A stretch of 64,000 nucleotides of DNA from an uncultured Clostridia bacterium (GCA_910580105.1 CAJTWN010000002.1:251245-315244), one strand, 5' to 3'. Shown: positions 43,416 through 52,286, numbered from the stretch's first letter. The notes: a model not told the origin generated them from the letters alone. Numbers and translations: made by a program.

Positions 43416-45095
43416 TTACTCTTTCGCAGACGGCGAAAAACGAACAGAAAATACCGCCCCTTCACCACACACAAATTTACAGTCGACTGCATAATATTTC
43501 CGGTTGTTTTTCGTTGTCGTTTCCTCATGGCATGATATCTCTGCCTGATCCGTTTCAATACACATCTGAAGTCCGGCCGCGATGATTTTCTTTCCTTCTA
43601 TTGTCGGACGCATATTGAAGATAAAACGTTCAATAATTTCATGTTCCCCAGAACCAAACCGAAAACTGTCTGTAAGCTTTATATCTTCCAAAACCAAGAA
43701 TTCACGGCTGCATTGTTCCAATTCCGGCACATCATATGCTGTGCTTATGTCAATAAAAAAACGGTTCTCTTCTGTACATAATACTTCAGCTGCCCGCTCT
43801 TTTCCAAATTGCTGTACCTCGCCGTCTATCAAAGGTACACTATGGCCAAAGGACGCTGTATTCGGGAGCAAATACCGGGTATCATCTGAAAAATATGCCC
43901 GGTTATATACGCCTGAACCCAGATCACAAATCACCTGTGATTGGTCATCCGCAAGGATGAAATTCCCCAAGTCATTATGATTATGCGGCTCATCATTGTG
44001 TCCGCCCTTCGCCGCAAGAACCAGATGCGGAATCCGCCGATAATACCATTGGGCATCGGGATAATAATAATACGTTTCCGGCTCTTCTTTTTGCTCCAAC
44101 AATTCCGGGGAAGTCCAGATAAAATTTCGAATAAAACTTGCAAAACGACAGGCATTATCCCAATGGTTTAATAAATCGTATTCCCCTTCCGGTATCTTCA
44201 TTTCGTCCGCATAAATCTTTTTTAAATAGGAAGTCAATCCCGGCAAAACTGAAGCTGTGTCTCCGCAGTCTGAAAAACTGATGATAGAATTTGCATTCAG
44301 GAATACACGCTGCTGAAAACATGCTGTCTTTTTGACAATCTCTTTTTTGAACAAATCAATTTGACCATTGGTATATGTCTTCAGCAAATCTGCGAAATAG
44401 ACAAAATATCCAAACCCATAATTCCAGTAAGCAGCCCCTTCCCGGCAGCAGCCGTCTTCACCAAATCCCAGCAGGAAAGTATCCATTACCTTCAGCAGCC
44501 GGTCTTTCACAAGGGGGAAAAATTCCTGAAACCCATAGAGGAAACAAGCCCCCACCGAACCGCCGCATACTGCCGCCCAGTTCATCTCCTGTGTCTCCCA
44601 ATGATAATGATTATGTAGAAATGAATCAATTATCCGGCGTTTTATCTCCCGCCGGACCCGTGCCTTCAGATAATCATCCAATTTTTCATCAAATATCTCC
44701 AGAATCTCGCTCAACGCAAAACCCGTCTCTGCGGCAAAAAGATCTATATTAATTTCTGCATTTTCCCATTGCCATTCCGAATTGATATGGGCAGGCAGCG
44801 ACCAGGTGTATTCATCGCAGATGGCCCAAATAATGTCATGCAGCTTTTCCATATCTTCATCTCTTTGATAAAGCAAACATATCAGCGCAGTGAAATTCAG
44901 CCGTTTCCTGCGCATAAAATATTTTTCTTCAAAAAGCGCCCGACCCCCGGTCCATTTAAAATCCATAAAATCCTGAAATTTAAGTGCCGGAATTTCGTCA
45001 TCAAATCCTGCATAAATCTCTTCCGCCTCCCGCCGCATTTGGGCATAAGTATCCGCTGTGCGAAAGAGCTCCAGCTTTTTTTCATCAATTAACAT
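43416..45095 (-). CDS. Heparinase II/III-like protein (second copy)
   Basis: A 559-residue relative of the protein at 29772. It has the same layout: helical toroid (about 1-345; AICDEYTWSLPAHINSEWQ, HYHWETQEMNWAAVCGG, CCREGAAYWNYGFGYF), then the beta-sandwich with the conserved KGGHNDEPHNHNDLGNFI and VICDLGSGVYN. No signal peptide. The conserved Asn-His-Asn-Asp block suggests an active enzyme of the lyase/hydrolase superfamily; substrate unknown. It lies 80 bp after the GH2 gene on the same strand and probably shares its transcript. Confidence 0.85.
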   Translation of the reverse strand: MLIDEKKLELFRTADTYAQMRREAEEIYAGFDDEIPALKFQDFMDFKWTGGRALFEEKYFMRRKRLNFTALICLLYQRDEDMEKLHDIIWAICDEYTWSLPAHINSEWQWENAEINIDLFAAETGFALSEILEIFDEKLDDYLKARVRREIKRRIIDSFLHNHYHWETQEMNWAAVCGGSVGACFLYGFQEFFPLVKDRLLKVMDTFLLGFGEDGCCREGAAYWNYGFGYFVYFADLLKTYTNGQIDLFKKEIVKKTACFQQRVFLNANSIISFSDCGDTASVLPGLTSYLKKIYADEMKIPEGEYDLLNHWDNACRFASFIRNFIWTSPELLEQKEEPETYYYYPDAQWYYRRIPHLVLAAKGGHNDEPHNHNDLGNFILADDQSQVICDLGSGVYNRAYFSDDTRYLLPNTASFGHSVPLIDGEVQQFGKERAAEVLCTEENRFFIDISTAYDVPELEQCSREFLVLEDIKLTDSFRFGSGEHEIIERFIFNMRPTIEGKKIIAAGLQMCIETDQAEISCHEETTTKNNRKYYAVDCKFVCGEGAVFSVRFSPSAKE

Positions 45096-45176
45096 AACAA
45101 ATCCCTCCTACTACAATATATTTATGGTTAATATCCCTTACAGCCAGTATGGAATGCTCCATCTGAAATATGCGTA

Positions 45177-47642
45177 TTAAAATTTTTCCCAGCTGTCATA
45201 CAACGACTTAATACTTAAAGAGCTCCTCAATTCCGTCAGCGATATATTTTTATTCATATTTTTTTTCAATAAGGTCACACACTTTTCATAACCCGGAACA
45301 AGGGCAAAATAATTATCGCTGAACCGGGCATCAATCCCTTTGACAGAAAGCTCTGCAAATGCAGCAATTTTTTTCGAATGAAGATGCAGTAAAAAGGCAT
45401 CTTCATTCTCCTCGGCAAAAACAGAGATACCCGGCTCTTCAAATTGAAAATATTTTGGCTTTACAAAAAAAGTTGTAACTGCCTGTTCACCGCTCCAACA
45501 ATAAAGCGCGCAGGATTCTTTTATCCCTTTTTCAGAAAAATATTGACTGAAATCCAGGTCAAAAACCCGAACAGAAGAAAATGCTGGAATTTCAACCGAC
45601 AATTCATTCTGTGCCAATATCTCTCCATCAGTCCGCATCAGCGCCCAATTTACCTTTTCTACATATTTCTCTCTGCTCTCATTTGAGATATGAATTTCGG
45701 CTTTATCTCCTTCTTCGCATACAGAAAGCAGCACCGGTGCATAAAAACGCTTTGCAAAATAGTGCAGCGCCTTCCACCTGCCGAAATTATCAATCCCCGA
45801 CCAGCTGGCCACCGGCCAGCAATCATTCAACTGCCAGTAAAGCGCACCCATACAGCGCAAATCATTCCGGTTTCTGCGCCAGTGCTCTACTCCATAACGC
45901 ATTGCTTCCCCCTGACAGAGTTGTGACAAATAGAGCAAATTTTCTAATCCATAGGGAAAGCGAAATGTTTCTGAAACATAGTACATGATTTTTTCATTTC
46001 CTGTCCCATTTTTTTGATGAGACTCCATGACCTTTGAATAAATATTGCGGTCATCCGGCTCTGTGAATGACACAATTGTCTTGAGGCAAGGAAAAGACTG
46101 CAGGCCAAATTCTGACATAAACCGCGGAAAGGTCGTCCGGTAATAGGTGAATGGCTGTTTGCCATGCCAAACGTCCCAGCAGTGTACATCCCCTTTTTCT
46201 TCGCTGTTCGGGTTTTGGAAACGGCCGCCCGATGATGGAGAAGAAGGCCAATAGAAAATATCGGGGGCTGTTTCTTCCACAATCTTTTTCAGGTAATAAT
46301 CAAACTGCATGGTATAATTGGCTCTGCCAGGCGCAATATCCTGCCACCCCCAGTTCACCCAAGCCATCTCTTCCTCGTTATTTCCGCAGATAAGTGCAAT
46401 ACACGCATGGTTCCGCATCCGTTGAACATTATCAATGGCCTCTGCCCTGATACTCTTCCGAAACTTTTCATTATCAAAATCATATGAACCACAGGCAAAC
46501 ATTAAATCCTGCCACACCAGCAGTCCAAGTTCATCACACATACAATAAAATGCGTCATCGGGGTAATACCCACCACCCCAAATGCGAATCATATTATAAT
46601 TTGCTTCCACACAATCGGTTAAAAGCTGACGGCTGCGTTCTGCCGTACATCTGGAAAGCAGATTATCCTCCGGTATATAATCCGCTCCCATGGCAAAAAA
46701 GGTGAGACCATTTACACAAAAGGCAAAAGATTCTCCCCACTGATCCCGATTTCGTACCACTTTAATTTCCCGAAGACCAATCTTTTCTTTCCGCACATCC
46801 AGCTTTTCCCTGCCGGCATATAAAGCGGTCTCCACAGTATAAAGCGGGTGCTCTCCCAAACCGTTGGGATACCAAAGTTCCGGTGTCTCTATCACACATT
46901 GTGCTTTTCCGCATCCATCAAAGATCTTTGTCTCCATTTTCTTCAGTATTTTCCCATCCGGAGCGGAAATCAAAACCTCTGCCATTATCTCCTTTTTCGT
47001 ATAGCTATGAACATGTATATCCATAGAAATCTGCACAGCATCCGGCATATGTATCTGCCGGATTGCAGTATCTTCTATCCTTGCTGTATCATAGGTTCTT
47101 ATAGAAATGTTCCGCCAAATTCCCATATCCGGCAGAATCGGACCCCAATCCCAGCCAAACATCGAAAGCCCCTTTCTCAGATGAGAAATACCAGCCAAAG
47201 ATTCTGAACTGCTATGTAAAAACATTTTTTCATGTTTTTCGCGCACATATTGGGTTGGCGAAGAAAACAAAATCCGGATAGCATTTTTTCCTTCTACAAG
47301 ATACGGACGAAGGTCGAACCGGTACCGCAGGTGCATATTCTCGGTATGTGCCAGAAAGTTCCCGTTGATATAAATATCACACAGCGTATCCAGACCATCA
47401 CATACCAGTTCAATCGCATCACATTGCAAATCTTCAGCTTTAATCAGAAAGGTTCTTCTGTATTCATAATCATCATCCGATAAAGCCAAAACTTCGTTTT
47501 CATTGTCTCTGTAAAAAGGATCCGGCATCAATTGATGAGACAACAGGTCTGCATAAACCGACCCCGGCACTTGCGCTGTTATCCAATCTTTGCTGTCCTT
47601 CCTTTTCATTTCCCAATCTCCGTTTAAATTTATTACAGCCAT
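45177..47642 (-). CDS. GH2 beta-mannosidase
   Basis: An 821-residue cytoplasmic exo-enzyme that removes mannose from the non-reducing end of beta-mannosides. Start ATG 47642 lies 6 bp after GGAGG; GTG 47645 is an alternative one codon earlier. N-terminal sugar-binding domain (INLNGDWEMKRKDSKDWI ... VPGSVYADLL), an Ig-like domain, the TIM barrel (MIRIWGGGYYPDDAFYCMCDELGLLVWQD), acid/base Glu in LICGNNEEEMAW and nucleophile Glu in FMSEFGLQSFP, typical of beta-mannosidases rather than beta-galactosidases. No signal peptide. With GH26 and cellobiose phosphorylase it supports glucomannan breakdown. Confidence 0.94.
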   Translation of the reverse strand: MAVINLNGDWEMKRKDSKDWITAQVPGSVYADLLSHQLMPDPFYRDNENEVLALSDDDYEYRRTFLIKAEDLQCDAIELVCDGLDTLCDIYINGNFLAHTENMHLRYRFDLRPYLVEGKNAIRILFSSPTQYVREKHEKMFLHSSSESLAGISHLRKGLSMFGWDWGPILPDMGIWRNISIRTYDTARIEDTAIRQIHMPDAVQISMDIHVHSYTKKEIMAEVLISAPDGKILKKMETKIFDGCGKAQCVIETPELWYPNGLGEHPLYTVETALYAGREKLDVRKEKIGLREIKVVRNRDQWGESFAFCVNGLTFFAMGADYIPEDNLLSRCTAERSRQLLTDCVEANYNMIRIWGGGYYPDDAFYCMCDELGLLVWQDLMFACGSYDFDNEKFRKSIRAEAIDNVQRMRNHACIALICGNNEEEMAWVNWGWQDIAPGRANYTMQFDYYLKKIVEETAPDIFYWPSSPSSGGRFQNPNSEEKGDVHCWDVWHGKQPFTYYRTTFPRFMSEFGLQSFPCLKTIVSFTEPDDRNIYSKVMESHQKNGTGNEKIMYYVSETFRFPYGLENLLYLSQLCQGEAMRYGVEHWRRNRNDLRCMGALYWQLNDCWPVASWSGIDNFGRWKALHYFAKRFYAPVLLSVCEEGDKAEIHISNESREKYVEKVNWALMRTDGEILAQNELSVEIPAFSSVRVFDLDFSQYFSEKGIKESCALYCWSGEQAVTTFFVKPKYFQFEEPGISVFAEENEDAFLLHLHSKKIAAFAELSVKGIDARFSDNYFALVPGYEKCVTLLKKNMNKNISLTELRSSLSIKSLYDSWEKF

Positions 47643-47680
47643 CACATGCCTCCAAAATTTTAAATTTTCTATTAATATCT

Positions 47681-47722
47681 AAAGTTTACCCCCTTTCAAA
47701 TTAATTGTAATTTTACTATAAT
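47681..47722 (+). promoter_or_regulatory. Promoter with AAAGTTTACC element, SGNH esterase
   Basis: AAAGTTTACC (47681-47690), 26 bp, TATAAT (47717-47722). Located between the divergent GH2 and SGNH genes, so the element may serve both. Confidence 0.75.
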
Positions 47723-47753
47723 AGCTATGATATTAAAATTGGAGGCGAGTAAA

Positions 47754-48410
47754 ATGCTTTTTGAAAAAAATGACAGAATTATATTTATGGGTGATTCAGT
47801 AACAGACTGCGGTCGTAAAAGACCGGTTGGCGAGGGCCTTGCAGAGGGTGTCGGCGCCGGATATGTCCGGACAATTGAAAGCTTTCTTAATGTCTATTAT
47901 CCTGAATTAAACCTGAGAATCACCAATATGGGAATATCCGGAAATACAATTGCCCATCTTCAAGACCGGTGGCAGACGGATATTCTGGATTTAAACCCGG
48001 ATTGGGTAAGCATTCTCATCGGCGTCAATGATGTCTGGCGTCAATTCGATGAACCTGCTATCCCCGAGTCCGCTGTCCAGCCAGAAGAATTCGAAGCCAT
48101 CTATCGTGAATTGATTGAAAAAACGCAGGATGGCGTCAAAGGCATTATTTTGATTACTCCTCATTTTTATGAACGCTATAAACAGGATCCAATGCGTACC
48201 CGCCTTGACGAGTATGGCAGCATTGTAAAGAAATTGGCAAAGGAATACGGCTGTCTGTTCATTGATACCCAGACCGTATTTGACCAGTTCATGGAAAACC
48301 ACTACGCAGCTTATCTCTCTGCCGACCGTGTTCATCCCAACTATGCCGGCCGTACTTTACTTGCCATTACCATCCTTAAAGCAATTGGTTTTGATTTTGG
48401 ACGTCTTTAA
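47754..48410 (+). CDS. SGNH/GDSL-type esterase
   Basis: A 218-residue cytoplasmic esterase. ATG 47754 follows TTGGAGG by 8 bp. Block I IIFMGDSVTDCGR (Ser15), block II NMGISGNTI with Gly, block III SILIGVNDVWRQ with Asn, and block V DRVHPNYAGR with Asp and His: a complete SGNH tetrad. Relatives deacetylate xylan, mannan or rhamnogalacturonan oligosaccharides. It is divergent from the GH2 beta-mannosidase and shares the regulated intergenic region, so it is likely a deacetylase for imported acetylated manno-oligosaccharides. This function is inferred. Confidence 0.88.
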   Translation: MLFEKNDRIIFMGDSVTDCGRKRPVGEGLAEGVGAGYVRTIESFLNVYYPELNLRITNMGISGNTIAHLQDRWQTDILDLNPDWVSILIGVNDVWRQFDEPAIPESAVQPEEFEAIYRELIEKTQDGVKGIILITPHFYERYKQDPMRTRLDEYGSIVKKLAKEYGCLFIDTQTVFDQFMENHYAAYLSADRVHPNYAGRTLLAITILKAIGFDFGRL

Positions 48411-48426
48411 TTCTATTCTGTTTACA

Positions 48427-48455
48427 TAAAAGGCCGTTTTACGGTCTTTTTTTTC
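48427..48455 (+). terminator. Terminator of the SGNH esterase gene
   Basis: Hairpin AAAGGCCGT / ACGGTCTTT followed by five or more T residues. Confidence 0.85.
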
Positions 48456-48543
48456 TTACCAATTATACTCCATTTCATTCTGTGATACAATGCGGTAAAG
48501 TTTTTATTTTATACTGCCGGCGCCCGTTTTTTTCCTTTTTTGT

Positions 48544-48572
48544 TTGACAGAATAATGTGAATCTGCTATACT
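48544..48572 (+). promoter_or_regulatory. Promoter of the NSS transporter gene
   Basis: TTGACA (48544-48549), 17-bp spacer, TATACT (48567-48572), 33 bp before the start codon. Confidence 0.75.
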
Positions 48573-48604
48573 TTTGATTATTATTTTATTGAGGGAGAGT
48601 TTGT

Positions 48605-49981
48605 ATGAAAGAGCGAGAAAAGTTTTCTTCCCGGCTGGGCTTTATCCTTATCTCAGCCGGTTGTGCAATCGGACTTGGCAACATTTGGCGGTTCCCATAT
48701 ATTACCGGGAAATATGGTGGTGCCGCATTTGTCATTATCTATCTTATTTTTCTGGTCATTTTGGGACTGCCCATTATGGTAATGGAATTTTCTGTGGGGC
48801 GCGCCAGCAAGCAATCCGTTGCTACTGCCTTTAAAACCCTTGAACCCAAAGGTACCAAATGGCATTGGTTTGGCTATATTGCCATTGTCGGCAACTACCT
48901 GCTGATGATGTTCTATACCACCATTGGCGGCTGGATGGTAGCCTATATTTTCAAAATGATTACCGGACAGTTTACCGGGCTTTCTCCGGACGGTGTCTCA
49001 AATATTTTTTCCAGTATGCTTCAACAACCATGGTATATGACCTTTTGGATGCTGGTGGTTACTGTCGGCGGCTTTTTTATATGCAGTTTCGGCCTGCAAA
49101 ACGGTGTTGAAAAAATTACAAAAGGAATGATGCTTTGTCTACTTTTTCTCATCATTGTTCTCTGTGTCCGCAGCATAACCCTTCCCGGTGCAAGTGAAGG
49201 ATTGAAATTCTATCTCATCCCGGATTTTTCCAAATTCAGCGAAAATGGGATTGCCGATACAATTTTTGCCGCTATGGGGCAGGCGTTTTTCACCCTTAGT
49301 ATCGGCATGGGCTCTATGACCATTTTTGGAAGCTATATTGATAAAAAACGTTCTCTCACAGGCGAAGCAATCAGCATTTCCCTGCTGGACACCTTTGTAG
49401 CTATTTTGGCCGGGCTCATCATTTTCCCTGCCTGCTTTGCCTTCGGTGTCCATCCTGGTGAAGGACCAAGCCTGGTTTTTGTCACCCTTCCAAACATCTT
49501 TAACCAAATGCCCGGCGGTCAGTTTTGGGGGGCGCTGTTCTTTATCTTCCTGAGCTTTGCCGCCCTTTCAACCATTATTGCTGTGTTTGAGAATATTGTC
49601 AGCTTTTCAATTGACCTTTGGAACGTATCGCGGAAGAAAGCAGTCATTGTCAATGCAATCCTGATTATTCTGCTTTCCCTTCCCTGTGTTTTTGGCTTCA
49701 ACCTTTTAAGCGGAATACAGCCGCTGGGCGCCGGTTCCACGATTCAAGACCTGGAAGATTTTATTATTTCCAATAACGTATTGCCTCTGGGAAGCCTTGT
49801 TTTTCTCTTGTTCTGTACCATAAAACGCGGTTGGGGATGGAAAAACTTTTTGGCAGAAGCAGATGCGGGTGATGGAATGAAATTCCCAGCCTGGGCAAGA
49901 TTGTACATCAAATATTGTCTTCCTGTTATTGTCCTGGTCATATTTATTTTTGGATATTACACGAAGTTTTTTGTATCCTAG
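48605..49981 (+). CDS. Sodium-dependent transporter, NSS/SNF (LeuT-like) family
   Basis: A 458-residue inner-membrane symporter for amino acids or amines driven by sodium. The first helix has the family signature FILISAGCAIGLGNIWRFPY with the unwound region and sodium-site residues, followed by GKYGGAAFVIIYL. About 11-12 helices are predicted; TM6 region FFTLSIGMGSM and TM8 SFAALSTIIAVFENIV are also recognisable. The length of about 458 fits bacterial eleven-helix members such as MhsT. The substrate cannot be read. It is a single-gene unit with its own promoter and terminator and is not obviously linked to the sugar genes. Confidence 0.94.
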   Translation: MKEREKFSSRLGFILISAGCAIGLGNIWRFPYITGKYGGAAFVIIYLIFLVILGLPIMVMEFSVGRASKQSVATAFKTLEPKGTKWHWFGYIAIVGNYLLMMFYTTIGGWMVAYIFKMITGQFTGLSPDGVSNIFSSMLQQPWYMTFWMLVVTVGGFFICSFGLQNGVEKITKGMMLCLLFLIIVLCVRSITLPGASEGLKFYLIPDFSKFSENGIADTIFAAMGQAFFTLSIGMGSMTIFGSYIDKKRSLTGEAISISLLDTFVAILAGLIIFPACFAFGVHPGEGPSLVFVTLPNIFNQMPGGQFWGALFFIFLSFAALSTIIAVFENIVSFSIDLWNVSRKKAVIVNAILIILLSLPCVFGFNLLSGIQPLGAGSTIQDLEDFIISNNVLPLGSLVFLLFCTIKRGWGWKNFLAEADAGDGMKFPAWARLYIKYCLPVIVLVIFIFGYYTKFFVS

Positions 49982-49996
49982 CTTTCACAACTTACA

Positions 49997-50024
49997 ATAC
50001 AGTCCACCATACTCGGTGGACTGT
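49997..50024 (+). terminator. Hairpin after the NSS transporter
   Basis: ACAGTCCACC / GGTGGACTGT with a 6-base loop; the T-tract is weak, so it is a probable terminator only. A second copy of the motif (GTCCACCA-GTTTGGTGGA then T-run) at 50161-50188 is a better terminator. Confidence 0.65.
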
Positions 50025-50160
50025 ACGCATCAATTTATAAATTTAGGAATAATATTGAACCTTCCTCTCGGCACGGCAATATATTTATCGGCCTTGCACC
50101 ATCTGTTTAAGACAAACCCATTCCAAATGATGCTGATCAAATCTCTTTTTGACCATCTGC

Positions 50161-50190
50161 GTCCACCAGTTTGGTGGATTTTTTTATTTT
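50161..50190 (+). terminator. Second terminator hairpin upstream of the DUF134 gene
   Basis: TCCACCA / TGGTGGA followed by TTTTTTTATTTTG. Confidence 0.8.
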
Positions 50191-50194
50191 GTTA

Positions 50195-50242
50195 TTGACA
50201 TATGTCAAATATGTGTTATACTATATTTATGACATATGTCAT
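50195..50242 (+). promoter_or_regulatory. Promoter with two TGACATATGTCA operators
   Basis: TTGACA (50195-50200), 16-bp spacer, TATACT (50217-50222). The perfect 12-bp palindrome TGACATATGTCA occurs at 50196-50207, over the -35 box, and again at 50230-50241, just after the start of transcription; centres are 34 bp apart. This fits repression by a dimeric regulator, most likely the DUF134 protein itself. Confidence 0.8.
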
Positions 50243-50261
50243 AAATAACAGGAGGTATTTT

Positions 50262-50759
50262 ATGCCGCGGCCAAGAAAATGCAGACGGGTATGCAGTCTC
50301 CCCAATGACTGTGGATTTCATCCGCTCAAAACAATGGAAAATAACGATAGCATTCAGATGACAGTGGAGGAATATGAGACAATCCGCCTTATTGACTTTT
50401 TGGACTATACACAGGAAGACTGTGCTGTCCAGATGGAGGTTGCCCGCACCACCATACAAAAGCTGTATACAGATGCACGCAGAAAAATAGCAGATGCGCT
50501 TGTCAATCAAAAATCATTGATTGTCGGCGGCGGCCATTTTAAGCTATGCAGCGCCATGGAAAAGCCTTGCAGCATAGCTGAAAAGCCCTGTTGTCCTGCC
50601 AGCACACCATACCCATTTGCCGAAAATACGTCTTATACGGCGAAAAAGCAGAATGACATAAAAACGCAATTATGCCCAGGGAAAAAATGCCATGCTGTAA
50701 ATAAAAACAGGCAAGTTCCCCTCCATACGCCTGCTACAAACTCGCATACGCACGCTTGA
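50262..50759 (+). CDS. DUF134 family HTH protein
   Basis: A 165-residue protein. ATG 50262 follows AGGAGG by 8 bp. Residues 1-about 100 are the DUF134 domain: MPRPRKCRRVC, LEEYE-type helix (MTVEEYETIRLIDFLDYTQEDCA) and a sigma-70-region-4-like helix-turn-helix (MEVARTTIQKLYTDARRKIADAL). The C-terminal 60 residues are cysteine-rich (CSAMEKPCSIAEKPCC), perhaps a metal or redox sensor. The gene is next to a NifX/NifB-like protein, a common pairing for DUF134. The two palindromes in its own promoter suggest autoregulation. The signal sensed is unknown. Confidence 0.88.
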   Translation: MPRPRKCRRVCSLPNDCGFHPLKTMENNDSIQMTVEEYETIRLIDFLDYTQEDCAVQMEVARTTIQKLYTDARRKIADALVNQKSLIVGGGHFKLCSAMEKPCSIAEKPCCPASTPYPFAENTSYTAKKQNDIKTQLCPGKKCHAVNKNRQVPLHTPATNSHTHA

Positions 50760-50891
50760 AAAGATTGCCGCACAAAGCGCAGCAGCATATCTTCCTGCCG
50801 CCGGAAAAATAAACCTTCTTTCACGCATGTATCCGCCCACGGTTTACATTGCATAACAATAAAAGACGTGGGCAGAAAGGTCGTAAAAATA

Positions 50892-51281
50892 ATGAAATTA
50901 GCTGTAACCTATGATAACGAACAAGTGTTCCAACATTTTGGACACACCGAATTTTTCAAAATTTATACCATTGAAGATCAAGCGGTCAAAGAAAGCGAAG
51001 TCGTCAGCACAAATGGCAGCGGTCACGGCGCTCTTGCAGGCTTTTTGAAAGAACATCAGGTAGACGCACTTATCTGCGGCGGTATCGGCGGCGGTGCCAA
51101 GGCGGCACTCGCAGCAGCCGGAATCGCGCTGTATGCCGGTGTAACAGGGAACGCAGATGAACAGGTGAAAAGTTTTCTTTTGGGTACCCTCAACCACAAT
51201 CCCAATACAGAATGCAATCATCACGGACACCATCATCACGAAGGTGAGCACAACTGCGGCCATCACAGCTGCCATGAATAG
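50892..51281 (+). CDS. NifX/NifB-domain protein with His-rich tail
   Basis: A 129-residue protein of the dinitrogenase iron-molybdenum cofactor biosynthesis (NifX/NafY/MTH1175) family. The start is taken at MKLAVTYDN, matching the family; the longer frame adds eight residues. Core features: VFQHFGHTEFFKIY, SGHGALAGFLKEHQVDALICGGIGGGAKAAL and GIALYAGVTGNADEQV. The last 25 residues are rich in His and Cys (HHGHHHHEGEHNCGHHSCHE), a likely metal-binding tail. No nitrogenase genes are present, so it is a stand-alone metal-cluster carrier or a partner of the DUF134 regulator. Confidence 0.9.
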   Translation: MKLAVTYDNEQVFQHFGHTEFFKIYTIEDQAVKESEVVSTNGSGHGALAGFLKEHQVDALICGGIGGGAKAALAAAGIALYAGVTGNADEQVKSFLLGTLNHNPNTECNHHGHHHHEGEHNCGHHSCHE

Positions 51282-51326
51282 AGTTTTTATGGAAAGCATC
51301 CGATAATAAAATGAGTATACTTCATA

Positions 51327-51367
51327 AAAAACCAGATACAAAAGGGTATTTTGTATCTGGTTTTTAG
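51327..51367 (+). terminator. Terminator after the NifX-like gene
   Basis: Hairpin AAAAACCAGATACAAAA / TTTTGTATCTGGTTTTT, with T-run, between convergent genes. Confidence 0.95.
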
Positions 51368-51426
51368 ATTTTTATATCCCTTTATATGCCGATTCCCATC
51401 CTTATTTCCCTGGCAATTTTTTATTA

Positions 51427-52083
51427 TTAACATCTTTTCTGCACAACACAATAGAATATGGCAATCATCCAAAGATAAGCAACCGTTTTCGGCAGCATAA
51501 ACATTCCCATAAGCGGCCACACTTTGGCAAACAAAACAACCGGAACATAACAAACAAAGCTTATCAATACGGCTAACCAAAGATGCCGGAACCAATGATC
51601 GCCTCTTCTTCTTACACATAAAAAAGCAAGCCCCGCAGCGATTATCCCCAACAGAACAAAGGGAACATTACGGAAGATACCCCAAAGATAGGACGGATCT
51701 TCCTGCATCCAATGATTTTGCGGAAAAAAACACAACAAAATCCGCAGCGTGACCAAAAACCAAACCACGGAATCCAGTCGTTCCGAATGATGATGATAAC
51801 GCCGCTTCAGCAAATAATAAAACATCAGATAAAAGATCGTCATCGTAATGGAAGTTACCAGTTTGCCAAACCCCAGCGCCGCTGTATGTATACTTAAACC
51901 ACCATTCCACATTGCAAATATCCGCGGCAGCAAATGAAACGTGTCGCCTGCCCCTAATACAACGGCCATACATCCCATCAGATGATATTCACAGTTTCCT
52001 TTCGCCATATGCAGCATCCGAATACCCATCCAAAAAACCAGCACAAGATATACAATATCAAATATTGTTTCAACAACTTTCAT
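51427..52083 (-). CDS. Multi-pass membrane protein of unknown function
   Basis: A 218-residue protein with about seven hydrophobic segments: VVETIFDIVYLVLVFWMG, LMGCMAVVLGAGDTF, LVTSITMTIFYLMFYYLL, VVWFLVTLRILLCFF, VPFVLLGIIAAGLAFL, LWLAVLISFVCYVPVVLF and TVAYLWMIAIFYCVV. A HHHSER loop and several membrane histidines (HLLPRIF) are visible, but no catalytic motif or known family was recognised. It stands alone between terminators and has no evident partner. Confidence 0.7.
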   Translation of the reverse strand: MKVVETIFDIVYLVLVFWMGIRMLHMAKGNCEYHLMGCMAVVLGAGDTFHLLPRIFAMWNGGLSIHTAALGFGKLVTSITMTIFYLMFYYLLKRRYHHHSERLDSVVWFLVTLRILLCFFPQNHWMQEDPSYLWGIFRNVPFVLLGIIAAGLAFLCVRRRGDHWFRHLWLAVLISFVCYVPVVLFAKVWPLMGMFMLPKTVAYLWMIAIFYCVVQKRC

Positions 52084-52246
52084 TTTCTCACCAGCTCTGT
52101 TTTTGCATTTTTCATTCTATTCATTCTATGCGAAAAAAGACAAGCCTATGCCTTTATTTTTTGACATTGTATCATACGCATTTTTATTTGTCCATTCTTT
52201 TGTACAAAAAACAATTTTATTTTGTATTATACCCAAACAATCCTAC

Positions 52247-52283
52247 AAAAAAAGGTCATGGAAAAGAGTTCCATAACCTTTTA
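52247..52283 (-). terminator. Terminator of the DUF1508 gene
   Basis: Stem AAGGTTATGGA / TCCATGACCTT (one G-U) followed by eight T residues on the minus strand. Confidence 0.9.
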
Positions 52284-52286
52284 TAC

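Noticed and set aside
48493..48505. Fifth copy of the AAAGTTTACC element before the NSS transporter
   Set aside because: GCGGTAAAGTTTTT has only part of the motif and no TATAAT at 26 bp; the transporter has its own TTGACA-TATACT promoter.
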